A stretch of DNA of 64,000 nt from contig NZ_OZ240671.1 in the NCBI RefSeq assembly GCF_965198575.1, forward strand, positions 2,232,001 through 2,296,000, written 5' to 3'. Below the pieces are notes generated by a model that made no database searches, was not told where the DNA came from, and saw only the letters and a program-made list of their open reading frames with translations. The translations under genes were made by a program, and so were the position numbers. Of this stretch, positions 24,176 through 33,671 are shown in pieces (within the stretch, counting starts at the first letter, position 1; every line of letters starts with the position of its first letter). This DNA comes from Lichenicola sp965198575. Lineage in GTDB: Bacteria > Pseudomonadota > Alphaproteobacteria > Acetobacterales > Acetobacteraceae.

Positions 24176-24675
24176 GGTGTCACGCCAGGGTCAGGATCTG
24201 CCGCGGTATAGCGTCGCCGCAGTCGGTCGCCGGCTGCCGGCCCGGGCGCGCCGCGGAACTCCGCCTGCGTCATCTCCCTGCCGCTGACCCGGTCGACCAG
24301 CACCGGCTCCGCCCTTGCGCCGGTCAGCCGATCCACCAGCACCAGGCTCTCGCCCTCTGGCGCGAAGTGCCGGTTCCCCCAGGCGACCATCGCCCACAGC
24401 ACCGGCTGGAAATCGCGCCCACGTTCGGTCAGCACATACTCGTCGCGCGGCGGCCGCTCGCTGTAGCGCCGCCGCTCGAGGAGGCCCGCATCCACCAGCG
24501 CCGACAGCCGCCGTGTCAGCATGTTGGGGGCTATACCAAGGCTTTTCTCGAACTGGTCGAAGCGGGTGAGTCCGGTCAGGGCGTCCCGCAGGATCAACAT
24601 GCTCCACCACTCGCCCACCCGATCGAGGCTGCGCGCGATCGGACACTGCGTATCGGCAAGGCTCGTCCGCTGCAT
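24172..24675 (-). CDS. HxlR-family transcriptional regulator
   Basis: The 167-residue product has the HxlR winged-helix pattern: an early Cys (DTQCPIARSLDRVGEWWSMLILRDAL), then GLTRFDQFEKSLGIAPNMLTRRLSALVDAGLLERRRY and the wing DEYVLTERGRDFQPVLWAM. The Cys14-type residue can be redox or electrophile sensitive in this family. It leads the efflux operon and probably represses it. I prefer the ATG at 24675; an upstream TTG in frame is less likely. The extra C-terminal tail of about 50 residues is longer than in many family members. Confidence 0.88.
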   Translation of the reverse strand: MQRTSLADTQCPIARSLDRVGEWWSMLILRDALTGLTRFDQFEKSLGIAPNMLTRRLSALVDAGLLERRRYSERPPRDEYVLTERGRDFQPVLWAMVAWGNRHFAPEGESLVLVDRLTGARAEPVLVDRVSGREMTQAEFRGAPGPAAGDRLRRRYTAADPDPGVTP

Positions 24676-24706
24676 GGTCCAATCCAATCGCTTCCGTGCT
24701 GGAGGG

Positions 24707-24735
24707 AACCTAGGCTAGTAGCTATCATGATGCAA
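24707..24735 (-). promoter_or_regulatory. Candidate promoter of the hxlR-emrAB operon
   Basis: On the minus strand, TTGCAT (24735-24730) and TAGGTT (24712-24707) are 17 bases apart, with a start site near 24700 and the hxlR ATG at 24675. The spacer contains the palindrome TAGCTA. The -10 match is only moderate. Confidence 0.35.
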
Positions 24736-24836
24736 GCGACACGCATCGGCCCATCGAGAGGGTCAAGACGCATGCGAATGCGCCGCTATTCCCGATCGTG
24801 ACCCCGGCGGAGCGCGCCCGACCATCCGGAAAAATG

Positions 24837-24856
24837 TTCACTCGGACGATAGTGAG
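24837..24856 (+). promoter_or_regulatory. Palindromic operator upstream of the MFS-ligase operon
   Basis: TTCACTC-N6-TAGTGAG ends one base before the -35 element. It shares the whole left arm and most of the right arm with the perfect palindrome at 28859-28878 before the SDR-thiolase operon. The probable ligand is the TetR regulator encoded between the two sites. Confidence 0.55.
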
Positions 24857-24857
24857 T

Positions 24858-24886
24858 TTGCAGTCCGGCGGCCGGGCGGACATAAT
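24858..24886 (+). promoter_or_regulatory. Candidate promoter of the MFS-ligase operon
   Basis: TTGCAG (24858-24863) and CATAAT (24881-24886) have 17-base spacing. The predicted transcript would have a leader of about 200 bases before the transporter ATG, containing a 30-codon frame at 24934-25026. Confidence 0.5.
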
Positions 24887-24933
24887 GTGTGGTCGGAGGG
24901 ACCGCGTCAGATGGCCCCCTGAGGAGAACCGCC

Positions 24934-25026
24934 ATGGCCCCGCAAGGTCGCATCGATGCCGGTCGCCCGGACCAACGGCAAACCGGCACAGGCAACGAGA
25001 CCGCCGGGTGCTGCACGGCGAGATGA
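24934..25026 (+). CDS. Possible 30-residue leader peptide
   Basis: An ATG frame of 30 codons (MAPQGRIDAGRPDQRQTGTG...) is preceded by GAGGAG with good spacing and lies in the predicted 5' leader of the transporter mRNA. No family is recognised. It could be a regulatory upstream ORF or a chance frame. Confidence 0.25.
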   Translation: MAPQGRIDAGRPDQRQTGTGNETAGCCTAR

Positions 25027-25093
25027 CCACCACGCCGCCATAACGAATTCTTTGCAACCGGCCGCCAGAGCCGGATGAGAGAGGGGAAATACC

Positions 25094-26452
25094 ATGACGA
25101 TCGAAATCGCGGCCCTACGACAGCCCAATCCGGCCGAGGACCGAGCCTACGACGCGGCCGCACGCAAGGCGATGCGCGTGCTGGTGCCGATGATCATCCT
25201 GATCTACCTGTTTTCGTTCCTGGACCGCAGCAATGTCGCGCTGGCAAAACCGGCGTTCCAGCATGAGCTCGGCATCGGGCCGGCCGCCTACGGGCTCGGC
25301 TCCGGATTGTTCTTTCTCGTCTATGCGTTTCTCGAGGTGCCCAGCAACCTCATCGCCTACCGGATCGGCCCACGCCGCTGGATCTCGCGCATCGCCGTCA
25401 CATGGGGTGCGGTGTCCGCGGCCATGATCTTCGTCCGCGGCGACTATTCGTTCTATGCGCTGCGCCTGCTGCTCGGTGCAGCCGAGGCCGGGTTGTTTCC
25501 AGCCCTGCTCTATCTCATCACCTGCTGGTTCGCCTACCGTGAGCGCGCGATCGTCGTGAGCTGGCTCTATCTCGGGCCGCCGATCGCGCTGATTTTCGGA
25601 AACCCTCTGGGCGGCGCACTGATGACCCTGGACGGCACCGGGGGACTACGTGGCTGGCAGTGGATGTTCCTGATCGAGGGCCTGCCGACCATCCTGATCG
25701 GCGTGTTCCTGTGGTTCAAACTGCCGGACCGGCCACGCGCGGCGGCATGGCTGACGGCCGACGAGGCCGGCCTGCTGGAGCGGCGCGCCATCGCGACGGT
25801 GGAACAGCATGCGGCGATCGAGGCCAAGGGCTGGGCCAGGGCGCTGGCGTCTCCCACGACGTTGCTGATCGGCCTGATCTATTTCCTGAACCAGGTCGGC
25901 TGGCTCGGCCTGGTGTTCTTCACGCCGAGCGCCATCCACCAGATGAACGTCACGTCGCCGCTCCTGGTCGGCGTGCTGTCGAGCAGCATCGGCATCGGCG
26001 CACTGATCGGCGTGCTGGTGGTCCCTCGGGTGCATCGCCGCGTTTCGAGCGACAGCCTGTTCCTGGCAGCCGTGACGATCGGCTTCCTGCTGTGCGGGCT
26101 CGGCTTCTCCACCACGACCGATCATGTCCTGAAGCTGCTGCTCATCATCTGCGGGTCGGCCTTCGGCGTGGGCGTGCTCCCGGTCTATTGGGCGATCGCG
26201 ATGCGGCAGTTGAACGGCGTGCAGGCTGCGGCCGGGCTCGCCGCCATCAACACGATGGGCCTCACCGGCGGATTCGTCGGACCGTATCTGTTCGGCATCG
26301 CTGAAAGCTGGTCCGGCCACAGCAGCTCCGGCTTCGTCGTGATCGCGATCTGCTCGGCGGTGGCACTGGTGCCGATCTTCCTGCTGAGCCGCATCCGGCG
26401 TGATCCCGAGGCAGCTCCGCCTGCCGGTGTCACGCAAGCTGCATTGGAGTGA
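25094..26452 (+). CDS. MFS transporter, anion:cation symporter (ACS) type
   Basis: This is a 452-residue, 12-helix inner-membrane symporter. The N-terminal MLVPMIILIYLFSFLDRSNVALAKP-like segment and the loop GLFPALLYLITCWFAYRERA are typical of the ACS family, whose members import organic anions such as phthalate, tartrate, hexuronates or aromatic acids. A strong RBS (GAGAGAGGGG) precedes the ATG. The gene lies seven bases upstream of an acyl-CoA ligase, so the imported anion is probably a carboxylate that is then activated by CoA. Confidence 0.9.
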   Translation: MTIEIAALRQPNPAEDRAYDAAARKAMRVLVPMIILIYLFSFLDRSNVALAKPAFQHELGIGPAAYGLGSGLFFLVYAFLEVPSNLIAYRIGPRRWISRIAVTWGAVSAAMIFVRGDYSFYALRLLLGAAEAGLFPALLYLITCWFAYRERAIVVSWLYLGPPIALIFGNPLGGALMTLDGTGGLRGWQWMFLIEGLPTILIGVFLWFKLPDRPRAAAWLTADEAGLLERRAIATVEQHAAIEAKGWARALASPTTLLIGLIYFLNQVGWLGLVFFTPSAIHQMNVTSPLLVGVLSSSIGIGALIGVLVVPRVHRRVSSDSLFLAAVTIGFLLCGLGFSTTTDHVLKLLLIICGSAFGVGVLPVYWAIAMRQLNGVQAAAGLAAINTMGLTGGFVGPYLFGIAESWSGHSSSGFVVIAICSAVALVPIFLLSRIRRDPEAAPPAGVTQAALE

Positions 26453-26459
26453 CGCCGGG

Positions 26460-28055
26460 ATGATCGACGGGGCCATGCAGGACTTCCCGCTCCGGCTGGA
26501 TCGGTTTCTCGACCATGCGGCCAGGTGGCATCCACGTCGCGAGGTGGTCACCGCCGGCAATGCGGGCCAGGTCGAGCGGATCGGCTACGCCGGACTTCGG
26601 GATCGCAGCCGGCGCATCTCCACCGTGCTCGCCGGGCTCGGTGTGGGACCAGGCGAGCATGTGGCGACGCTCGCCTGGAACACGCAGGCGCATGTCGAGA
26701 GCTGGTACGGGATCATGGGGATCGGCGCGGTCTGCCACACGCTCAACCCGCGGCAGACGGCATCCCAGCTCGGGGCCATGGCCACCGCCGCGTCCGACCG
26801 CGTGCTGATCGCCAGCGCCGACCTCCTGCCGCTGGCCCGCGCGCTGGCAGCTCTCGCGCCCAGCATCGAGCACGTCCTGGTCATTGATGGCGAGGCGACC
26901 CGCCAGGACCCCGAGGCTGTGCGAGCCGACGAGCGCGCGCTCGAACCTCTCATCGGCTGGGCCAGCGAGCCGGATCCCGCCTGGGCACAGTTCGACGAGC
27001 GGGCGCCTGCCGGCCTGTGTTTCACGTCCGGCACCACCGGCCCTCCGAAGGGCGTCACCTACACCCACCGCGCGAGCTTCCTGCACGCCCTGCGCCTGTT
27101 GCAGACCGATGTGATCGGGATCAGCGCGGCGGACAGCGTGCTGGTGGTGGTACCGATGTTCCATGCCTGCGCCTGGGGCCTGCCCTTCGCGGTGCCCGCG
27201 GCTGGGGCGAAACTGGTGCTGCCGGGGCGGCAGATGGATGGCGCCAGCCTGGCCAAGCTGATCGCGGCCGAGGCGGTGACGATCGCGGTCGGCGTGCCCA
27301 CGGTCTGGCTCGGCCTGCTCGACCATCTCGAGGCGACCGGCGGCACGCTGCCCTCGCTGCAACGGATCCTGATGGGCGGCGCACCGCTGCCGCCGGCCCT
27401 GATGGCGCGGCTCGAGCGCCGGCTCGGGGTCAAGGTGCAGACCAGCTGGGGCATGACCGAGCTGTCGCCGTCCGGGACGGTGTCGCCGGCAAATGCCCCG
27501 GAGCGGTCCGCCGGCCTGTCCGGCAAGCCCGCGATCGGCATGGACCTGCTGCTGACCGATGCGGACGGTGTGCCGTTGCCGGACCAGCGTGGGCCGGAGG
27601 GGCATTTGCGGGTGCGTGGCGCCAGCGTGATCGAGCGCTATTTCGGGGAGGCGGAGCCGGCGACCGACGCGTCTGGCTGGTTCCCGACCGGCGACCTGGC
27701 CCGGATTGATGCGGACGGCAATCTCAGCATCACCGGCCGCGCCAAGGACCTGATCAAGTCAGGTGGCGAGTGGATCAATCCGGGCGAGATCGAGGCCATC
27801 GTCGGCGCCCATCCGGACGTGGCGTTGGCCGCCGTGATCGGCCGCCCGGATGCGAAGTGGGGCGAGCGACCGGTGCTGCTGGTCGAGACGCGGGACGGCC
27901 GTGCGGTCGCCGGCGAGACGCTCATCGAGACGCTGCGTGGCCGGGTGGCGTCCTGGTGGCTGCCCGACACGGTGGTCCTGCTCCCGGCCATGCCCCTGAC
28001 ACCGACCGGGAAGATCGACAAGATACGGCTGCGATCGACATATGGAGGCGGCTGA
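26460..28055 (+). CDS. AMP-forming acyl-CoA ligase (fatty/aromatic acid type)
   Basis: This enzyme activates a carboxylic acid to its CoA thioester through an acyl-adenylate. The 531-residue product shows the P-loop-like motif TSGTTGPPKG near residue 190, the adenylate-binding motif SWGMTELSP, GWFPTGDLARID, and the C-terminal catalytic lysine region PLTPTGKIDKIRLR. The ATG at 26460 is chosen over an in-frame start at 26400 that lies inside the transporter gene. Overall it resembles medium/long-chain fatty acid ligases (FadD3 or AlkK-like); exact chain preference is not readable. Confidence 0.9.
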   Translation: MIDGAMQDFPLRLDRFLDHAARWHPRREVVTAGNAGQVERIGYAGLRDRSRRISTVLAGLGVGPGEHVATLAWNTQAHVESWYGIMGIGAVCHTLNPRQTASQLGAMATAASDRVLIASADLLPLARALAALAPSIEHVLVIDGEATRQDPEAVRADERALEPLIGWASEPDPAWAQFDERAPAGLCFTSGTTGPPKGVTYTHRASFLHALRLLQTDVIGISAADSVLVVVPMFHACAWGLPFAVPAAGAKLVLPGRQMDGASLAKLIAAEAVTIAVGVPTVWLGLLDHLEATGGTLPSLQRILMGGAPLPPALMARLERRLGVKVQTSWGMTELSPSGTVSPANAPERSAGLSGKPAIGMDLLLTDADGVPLPDQRGPEGHLRVRGASVIERYFGEAEPATDASGWFPTGDLARIDADGNLSITGRAKDLIKSGGEWINPGEIEAIVGAHPDVALAAVIGRPDAKWGERPVLLVETRDGRAVAGETLIETLRGRVASWWLPDTVVLLPAMPLTPTGKIDKIRLRSTYGGG

Positions 28056-28114
28056 GGAAGGCATGCGGCATTTGCCCCCCTCGGTCGTGACCGCGACCAG
28101 GATAAGGCAGCAGC

Positions 28115-28882
28115 TTGACCGAAACCCCTACGCCCCCGCGCAAGCGCACCACCAAGGCCGCGCAACGGGCCGACACCACCGAGCTGATCCTCGACGCGGC
28201 CGAGCATCTCTTCTCCCGGCACGGCTTCTATGGCGTCACCCTGAAGGACGTTGCAGGTCGGGTCGGGGTGCACCACACGCTGCTGAACTATTATTTCGAC
28301 GATAAGCCCGCTTTGTTCGAGGCGGTATTCGCCAGGCGAGCGGCAGTGTCGGTCAGCCGGCGCATGCAGGCGCTCGACGAGTACGAGGCGGCGTGCAACG
28401 GCAGTCCCACCGTCGAGGGCGCGGTGCACGCGTTTCTGGACACCGATTTCGACCTCTATATCGAGGGGGGCGAGTCCTGGAAGAACTACGGAGCGCTCGG
28501 CGCCCAGGTGGCCAGCACGCCGGAATGGGGCGCCGACCTGATGAACCGGCATTTCGATCCGGTGGTCATGCGGCTGATCGGGCTGCTCAGGCAGGCGCTG
28601 CCGGATTGTCCGCCGGAGGACATCTTCTGGGGCTACCACTTCATTACCGGCGCGCTGCTGCTGACCCTGGCCCGCACCGGCCGGATCGACACGCTCTCGG
28701 GCGGGCTGTGCAGGTCCGACGACTTTCCCGCCGTCAAGGCGCGGATGGCCCGCTTCATGGCAGCCGGCCTCGTTGCGATGTGCAGCGGTCCGACGGCGCC
28801 CGGAAACGCCCAGCCACGGACTCCTGCTGGTGCCAGAAAGGCTCGGGGTGGTCAGTCATTCACTCCCTTGAGAGTGAAGTAG
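28115..28882 (+). CDS. TetR-family transcriptional regulator
   Basis: The 255-residue repressor has an N-terminal TetR HTH (TTELILDAAEHLFSRHGFYGVTLKDVAGRVGVHHTLLNYYFDDKPALFEAVF). Its C-terminal half (LDTDFDLYIEGGESWKNYGALGAQVASTPEWGADLMNRHFDP) resembles the ligand domains of TetR proteins that control fatty acid catabolism. The start appears to be TTG at 28115. It sits between the ligase and the SDR-thiolase pair, and both promoters carry a matching palindrome, so it is the likely repressor of this cluster, released by an acyl-CoA. A 40-residue low-complexity tail follows the domain. Confidence 0.88.
   Translation: MTETPTPPRKRTTKAAQRADTTELILDAAEHLFSRHGFYGVTLKDVAGRVGVHHTLLNYYFDDKPALFEAVFARRAAVSVSRRMQALDEYEAACNGSPTVEGAVHAFLDTDFDLYIEGGESWKNYGALGAQVASTPEWGADLMNRHFDPVVMRLIGLLRQALPDCPPEDIFWGYHFITGALLLTLARTGRIDTLSGGLCRSDDFPAVKARMARFMAAGLVAMCSGPTAPGNAQPRTPAGARKARGGQSFTPLRVK
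28859..28878 (+). promoter_or_regulatory. Palindromic operator TTCACTC-N6-GAGTGAA
   Basis: The perfect 7-bp inverted repeat with a 6-base spacer overlaps the last codons of the TetR gene and the -35 element of the SDR-thiolase promoter. It is a near copy of the site at 24837-24856. Confidence 0.6.
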
Positions 28883-28896
28883 TCCGGACCTAGACT
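28868..28896 (+). promoter_or_regulatory. Candidate promoter of the SDR-thiolase operon
   Basis: TTGAGA (28868-28873) and TAGACT (28891-28896) are 17 bases apart, with a start site near 28903, about 20 bases before the SDR ATG at 28923. The -35 lies inside the palindrome, so a bound repressor would block polymerase. Confidence 0.5.
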
Positions 28897-28922
28897 GGTC
28901 CTGCACCATGAAGGAGCTGTCG

Positions 28923-29813
28923 ATGGCGTTCGAGGGTCGTGTCGCGATAGTCACCGGGGCAGGCGGCGGTCTCGGCCGCCAGCACGCGCTGTTCCTCGGC
29001 CGCCGTGGCGCACGGGTCGTGGTCAACGACCTCGACCAGGCGGCGGCGGATGCGGTGGCGCACGAGATCGCGGCAGCGGGTGGCCAGGCGTTGGCGATCG
29101 CCGCCTCGGTGACCGACGAAGCTGCGATCGGCGCCCTCGTGCAATCGGTAGTGGAGCGCCACGGCCGCATCGACATCCTGGTCAACAATGCCGGCATCCT
29201 GCGCGACAAGAGCTTCGGCAAGATGACGCTCGACGCCTTCCGGCTGGTCGTCGAGGTCCATCTTATGGGTGCGGTGATCTGCACGCATGCGGTCTGGGAC
29301 ACGATGCGGGCGCAGAATTACGGCCGCATCGTGCTGACGACATCATCGTCCGGCCTGTTCGGCAATTTCGGCCAGGCGAATTATGGCGCTGCGAAAATGG
29401 CTCTCGTCGGCCTGATGCAGACGCTGGCGATCGAGGGCGAGCGGTACGGGATCCGGGTGAACTGCCTGGCGCCGTCCGCCGCGACAGGAATGACCGAGGG
29501 CGTCTTGCCCCCGGAAAGCCTCGAGCGGCTCGATCCCGCGTTGGTCAGTCCGGCGCTGCTGGCACTGGCCGGCGATGCGGCGCCGACACGCATGATCCTG
29601 TGCGCCGGTGCCGGACATTTCGCGGCCGCGAGCATCGATCTCTCGGCCGGCCGGTTCATCGGCGGCGGTGCGGACGCGGCGGAGCGGGTGGTCGCGGAAC
29701 TCGGCGCCATCGCCGATCGAACGCAGGCGATCGTGCCCGAGCGTGGCTTCGTCCAGGCCGAGCGCGAAGTGGCGAGCGCAGAACGCGCCGCAACGGCCGG
29801 AGAGGGGGCATGA
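28923..29813 (+). CDS. SDR-family 3-hydroxyacyl-CoA dehydrogenase-like protein
   Basis: This is an NAD(P)-dependent short-chain dehydrogenase of 296 residues. It has the cofactor motif TGAGGGLGR, the NNAG segment (LVNNAGILRDKSFGKMT), the catalytic SSSGLFGNFGQANYGAAK (Ser, Tyr, Lys), and an extended C-terminal region like that of the (3R)-hydroxyacyl-CoA dehydrogenase part of peroxisomal multifunctional enzyme type 2. The start is fixed by AAGGAG at 28911-28916, six bases before ATG 28923; the ATG at 28908 would include that RBS inside the gene. It overlaps the thiolase start (ATGA), so the pair likely performs the last two steps of a beta-oxidation-type cycle. Confidence 0.88.
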   Translation: MAFEGRVAIVTGAGGGLGRQHALFLGRRGARVVVNDLDQAAADAVAHEIAAAGGQALAIAASVTDEAAIGALVQSVVERHGRIDILVNNAGILRDKSFGKMTLDAFRLVVEVHLMGAVICTHAVWDTMRAQNYGRIVLTTSSSGLFGNFGQANYGAAKMALVGLMQTLAIEGERYGIRVNCLAPSAATGMTEGVLPPESLERLDPALVSPALLALAGDAAPTRMILCAGAGHFAAASIDLSAGRFIGGGADAAERVVAELGAIADRTQAIVPERGFVQAEREVASAERAATAGEGA

Positions 29814-30988
29814 GCATGCGTGACGCCGTCATCGTCTCGACCGCACGCACGCCGATCGGCCGCGCATACAGAGGCGCCTTCAACGCCACGCCGGCCACGG
29901 AACTCGCAGCACACGCGATCACCGCGGCGGTGGCGCGCGCCGGGGTGGCCGGGGACGAGATCGACGACGTGCTGCTCGGCTGCGCGATGCCGCAGGGCAT
30001 CCAGGTCACGATCGCGCGCAACGCCGTGCTGCGAGCTGGATTGCCGGCCAGTGTTCCGGCGATGACCCTCGACCGGCAATGCGCGTCCGGTCTGATGGCG
30101 ATCGCGACGGCGGCCAAGCAGATCATCGTCGACCGGATGGATGTCGTGCTCGCCGGCGGCGTCGAATCGATCTCGCTGGTGCAGACCGACGCATACCGGC
30201 TGGACCGCGACCCCTGGCTCTCGCAGAACCAGCCTGACGCCTACATGCCGATGTTGGAAACCGCCGAAGTGGTAGCCGAGCGCTACGGCATCGACCGCGA
30301 CCGCTGCGACCGCTACGCGCTGCGCTCGCAACAACGGGTGCGGGCGGCGAACGAGGCCGGCCTGTTCGACGACGAGATCGTCCCGGTCACCGCGCACATG
30401 CGGGTGGTGGACAAGGCGAGCGGCGAGAGCAGCCTGCGCGAAGTCACCCTGGCCAGGGACGAGGGCGCGCGCCCGGACACGACGCTGGACGGGCTCGCCG
30501 CACTCAGGACCGTGCTGCCCGGCGGCATCATCACCGCCGGCAACGCCAGCCAGCTCTCGGACGGGGCCGCCTGCAGCATGCTCATGGAAGCCGGTGTAGC
30601 CGAGCGTCGTGGCCTCGAACCGCTCGGGCGCTATGTCGGCATGGCGGTCGCCGGTACCCGGCCGGACGAGATGGGGATCGGCCCGGTCTTCGCCGTCCCG
30701 CGCCTGCTCGAACGCTTCGGGCTCACGGTGGACGATATCGACCTCTGGGAGCTGAACGAGGCGTTCGCGGTGCAGGTGCTGTACTGCCAGGACCGGCTCG
30801 GGATTCCCGAGGAGCGCCTCAACGTGAATGGCGGGTCGATCGCGATCGGACACCCCTATGGCATGTCGGGCGCCCGCATGGTGGGGCATGCGCTGATCGA
30901 GGGTCGTCGTCGCGGAGCCAGGCGAGTCGTCGTGACCATGTGCGTCGGCGGCGGCATGGGAGCGGCCGGCCTGTTCGAGGTCCTGTAG
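29810..30988 (+). CDS. Thiolase (acetyl-CoA acyltransferase)
   Basis: This enzyme cleaves a 3-ketoacyl-CoA with CoA, or condenses acetyl-CoA in reverse. The 392-residue product has the nucleophilic cysteine near residue 91 (LDRQCASGLMAIA), NEAFAVQVLY, the active-site His in NGGSIAIGHPYGMSGARM, and the second catalytic Cys in VVTMCVGGGMGAAGLFE. The ATG at 29810 overlaps the SDR stop. Neither an acyl-CoA dehydrogenase nor an enoyl-CoA hydratase is adjacent, so the earlier steps must be encoded elsewhere. Confidence 0.93.
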   Translation: MSMRDAVIVSTARTPIGRAYRGAFNATPATELAAHAITAAVARAGVAGDEIDDVLLGCAMPQGIQVTIARNAVLRAGLPASVPAMTLDRQCASGLMAIATAAKQIIVDRMDVVLAGGVESISLVQTDAYRLDRDPWLSQNQPDAYMPMLETAEVVAERYGIDRDRCDRYALRSQQRVRAANEAGLFDDEIVPVTAHMRVVDKASGESSLREVTLARDEGARPDTTLDGLAALRTVLPGGIITAGNASQLSDGAACSMLMEAGVAERRGLEPLGRYVGMAVAGTRPDEMGIGPVFAVPRLLERFGLTVDDIDLWELNEAFAVQVLYCQDRLGIPEERLNVNGGSIAIGHPYGMSGARMVGHALIEGRRRGARRVVVTMCVGGGMGAAGLFEVL

Positions 30989-31163
30989 GCGGCACGGTGG
31001 AACGCGACCTGATCGGTGTCGCGCCGTCCTCGATCGCCATCAGATTTTCGCTACCGTGAAGAGCGCCGTCGAGGAACCACCTATCCAGACCGCAATGAAG
31101 TGACCTAGCATCGCCGAAGCGCTGCCAAGAGCGCCGGATAAAAAACAAAGACCCGGAGGAAAT

Positions 31164-32117
31164 ATGCGTCGCCTGATCCAGGCTGCTCTCATGGGGGCGG
31201 CCACCCTGTCATTGTGCGGTGCACCAGCAGGTGCCCAGCAGAAGAAGTCCCTTGCGCTGATCACCAACGTCTCGGCCGATTTCTGGACAGTCGCCCGCGC
31301 CGGCGTCATGAAGGCCCAGGGCGAGCATCCCGATTACACGATGCAGGTCATCGTCACCGGCCAGGCAACGGCAGCCGAGCAGCGTCGCGAACTCGACGAC
31401 CTGCTCGCCAACGGGATCGCCGGCGTCTCGATCTCCGCGATCGACCCGAAGAACTCCACCGAGGAATTCAACAAGGTCGCCAGCAAGGCTGTCCTGTTCA
31501 CGACCGACAGCGACGCCCCGAACTCCAACCGCGTGCTGTATATCGGCACCGACAACAAGGCAGCCGGTCTGCAGGCTGCCGGTGAAATCAAGAAGGCGCT
31601 GCCGAACGGCGGCAAGATGATGGCCTTCGTCGGCACCATGGACGCCGATAACGCTCGCGAGCGCGTCGAGGGAATCAAGGAAGGCCTGCAGGGCAGCAAC
31701 ATCCAGATCGTCGATATCCGCACCGATGGCGGCGACTTCGCCAAGGCGAAAGCCAACGTACAGGACGCGCTCGCCAAGGGCGGCCTCGATGTTCTCGTCG
31801 GGCTCTACAACTACAACACGCCGCAGATCTACTCGGCGGTGAAGGATGCCGGCATGTCCGGCAAGATCAAGGTCGTCGGTTTCGACGAGGATGCGCAGAC
31901 GCTGCGCGGCGTCGCCGACGGCACGATCCAGTCGACCATCGTGCAGCAGCCGTTCGAGTTCGGCTACCAGTCGATGACCGACCTGGTGAAATACATCAAC
32001 GGCGACAAGTCCTTCATCCCCGCCAACCACCTGATCATCATTCCGACGCGGGTCATCCAGAAGGACAACGTGCACGAGTTCCAGCAGAGCATGCGCAAGA
32101 TGCTGGCTGCGAAGTAG
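31164..32117 (+). CDS. Sugar ABC transporter substrate-binding protein
   Basis: This is a periplasmic binding protein of the ribose/galactose (periplasmic-binding-protein 4) type, 317 residues. A Sec signal peptide (MRRLIQAALMGAATLSLCGAPAGAQ) is followed by KSLALITNVSADFWTVARAGV, the domain-1 start. Later segments such as ANGIAGVSISAIDPKN and VVGFDEDAQTLRGVADGTIQSTIVQQPFEFGYQ define the hinge and domain 2. CCGGAGGAAAT precedes the ATG. It is first in an operon with one double-ATPase and one permease. The ligand is probably a pentose, hexose or polyol. Confidence 0.9.
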   Translation: MRRLIQAALMGAATLSLCGAPAGAQQKKSLALITNVSADFWTVARAGVMKAQGEHPDYTMQVIVTGQATAAEQRRELDDLLANGIAGVSISAIDPKNSTEEFNKVASKAVLFTTDSDAPNSNRVLYIGTDNKAAGLQAAGEIKKALPNGGKMMAFVGTMDADNARERVEGIKEGLQGSNIQIVDIRTDGGDFAKAKANVQDALAKGGLDVLVGLYNYNTPQIYSAVKDAGMSGKIKVVGFDEDAQTLRGVADGTIQSTIVQQPFEFGYQSMTDLVKYINGDKSFIPANHLIIIPTRVIQKDNVHEFQQSMRKMLAAK

Positions 32118-32147
32118 CGCAGGGATAGCTCCAGGGCAGCGCCTCGC

Positions 32148-33670
<1,523 letters not shown>

Positions 33671-33671
<1 letters not shown>

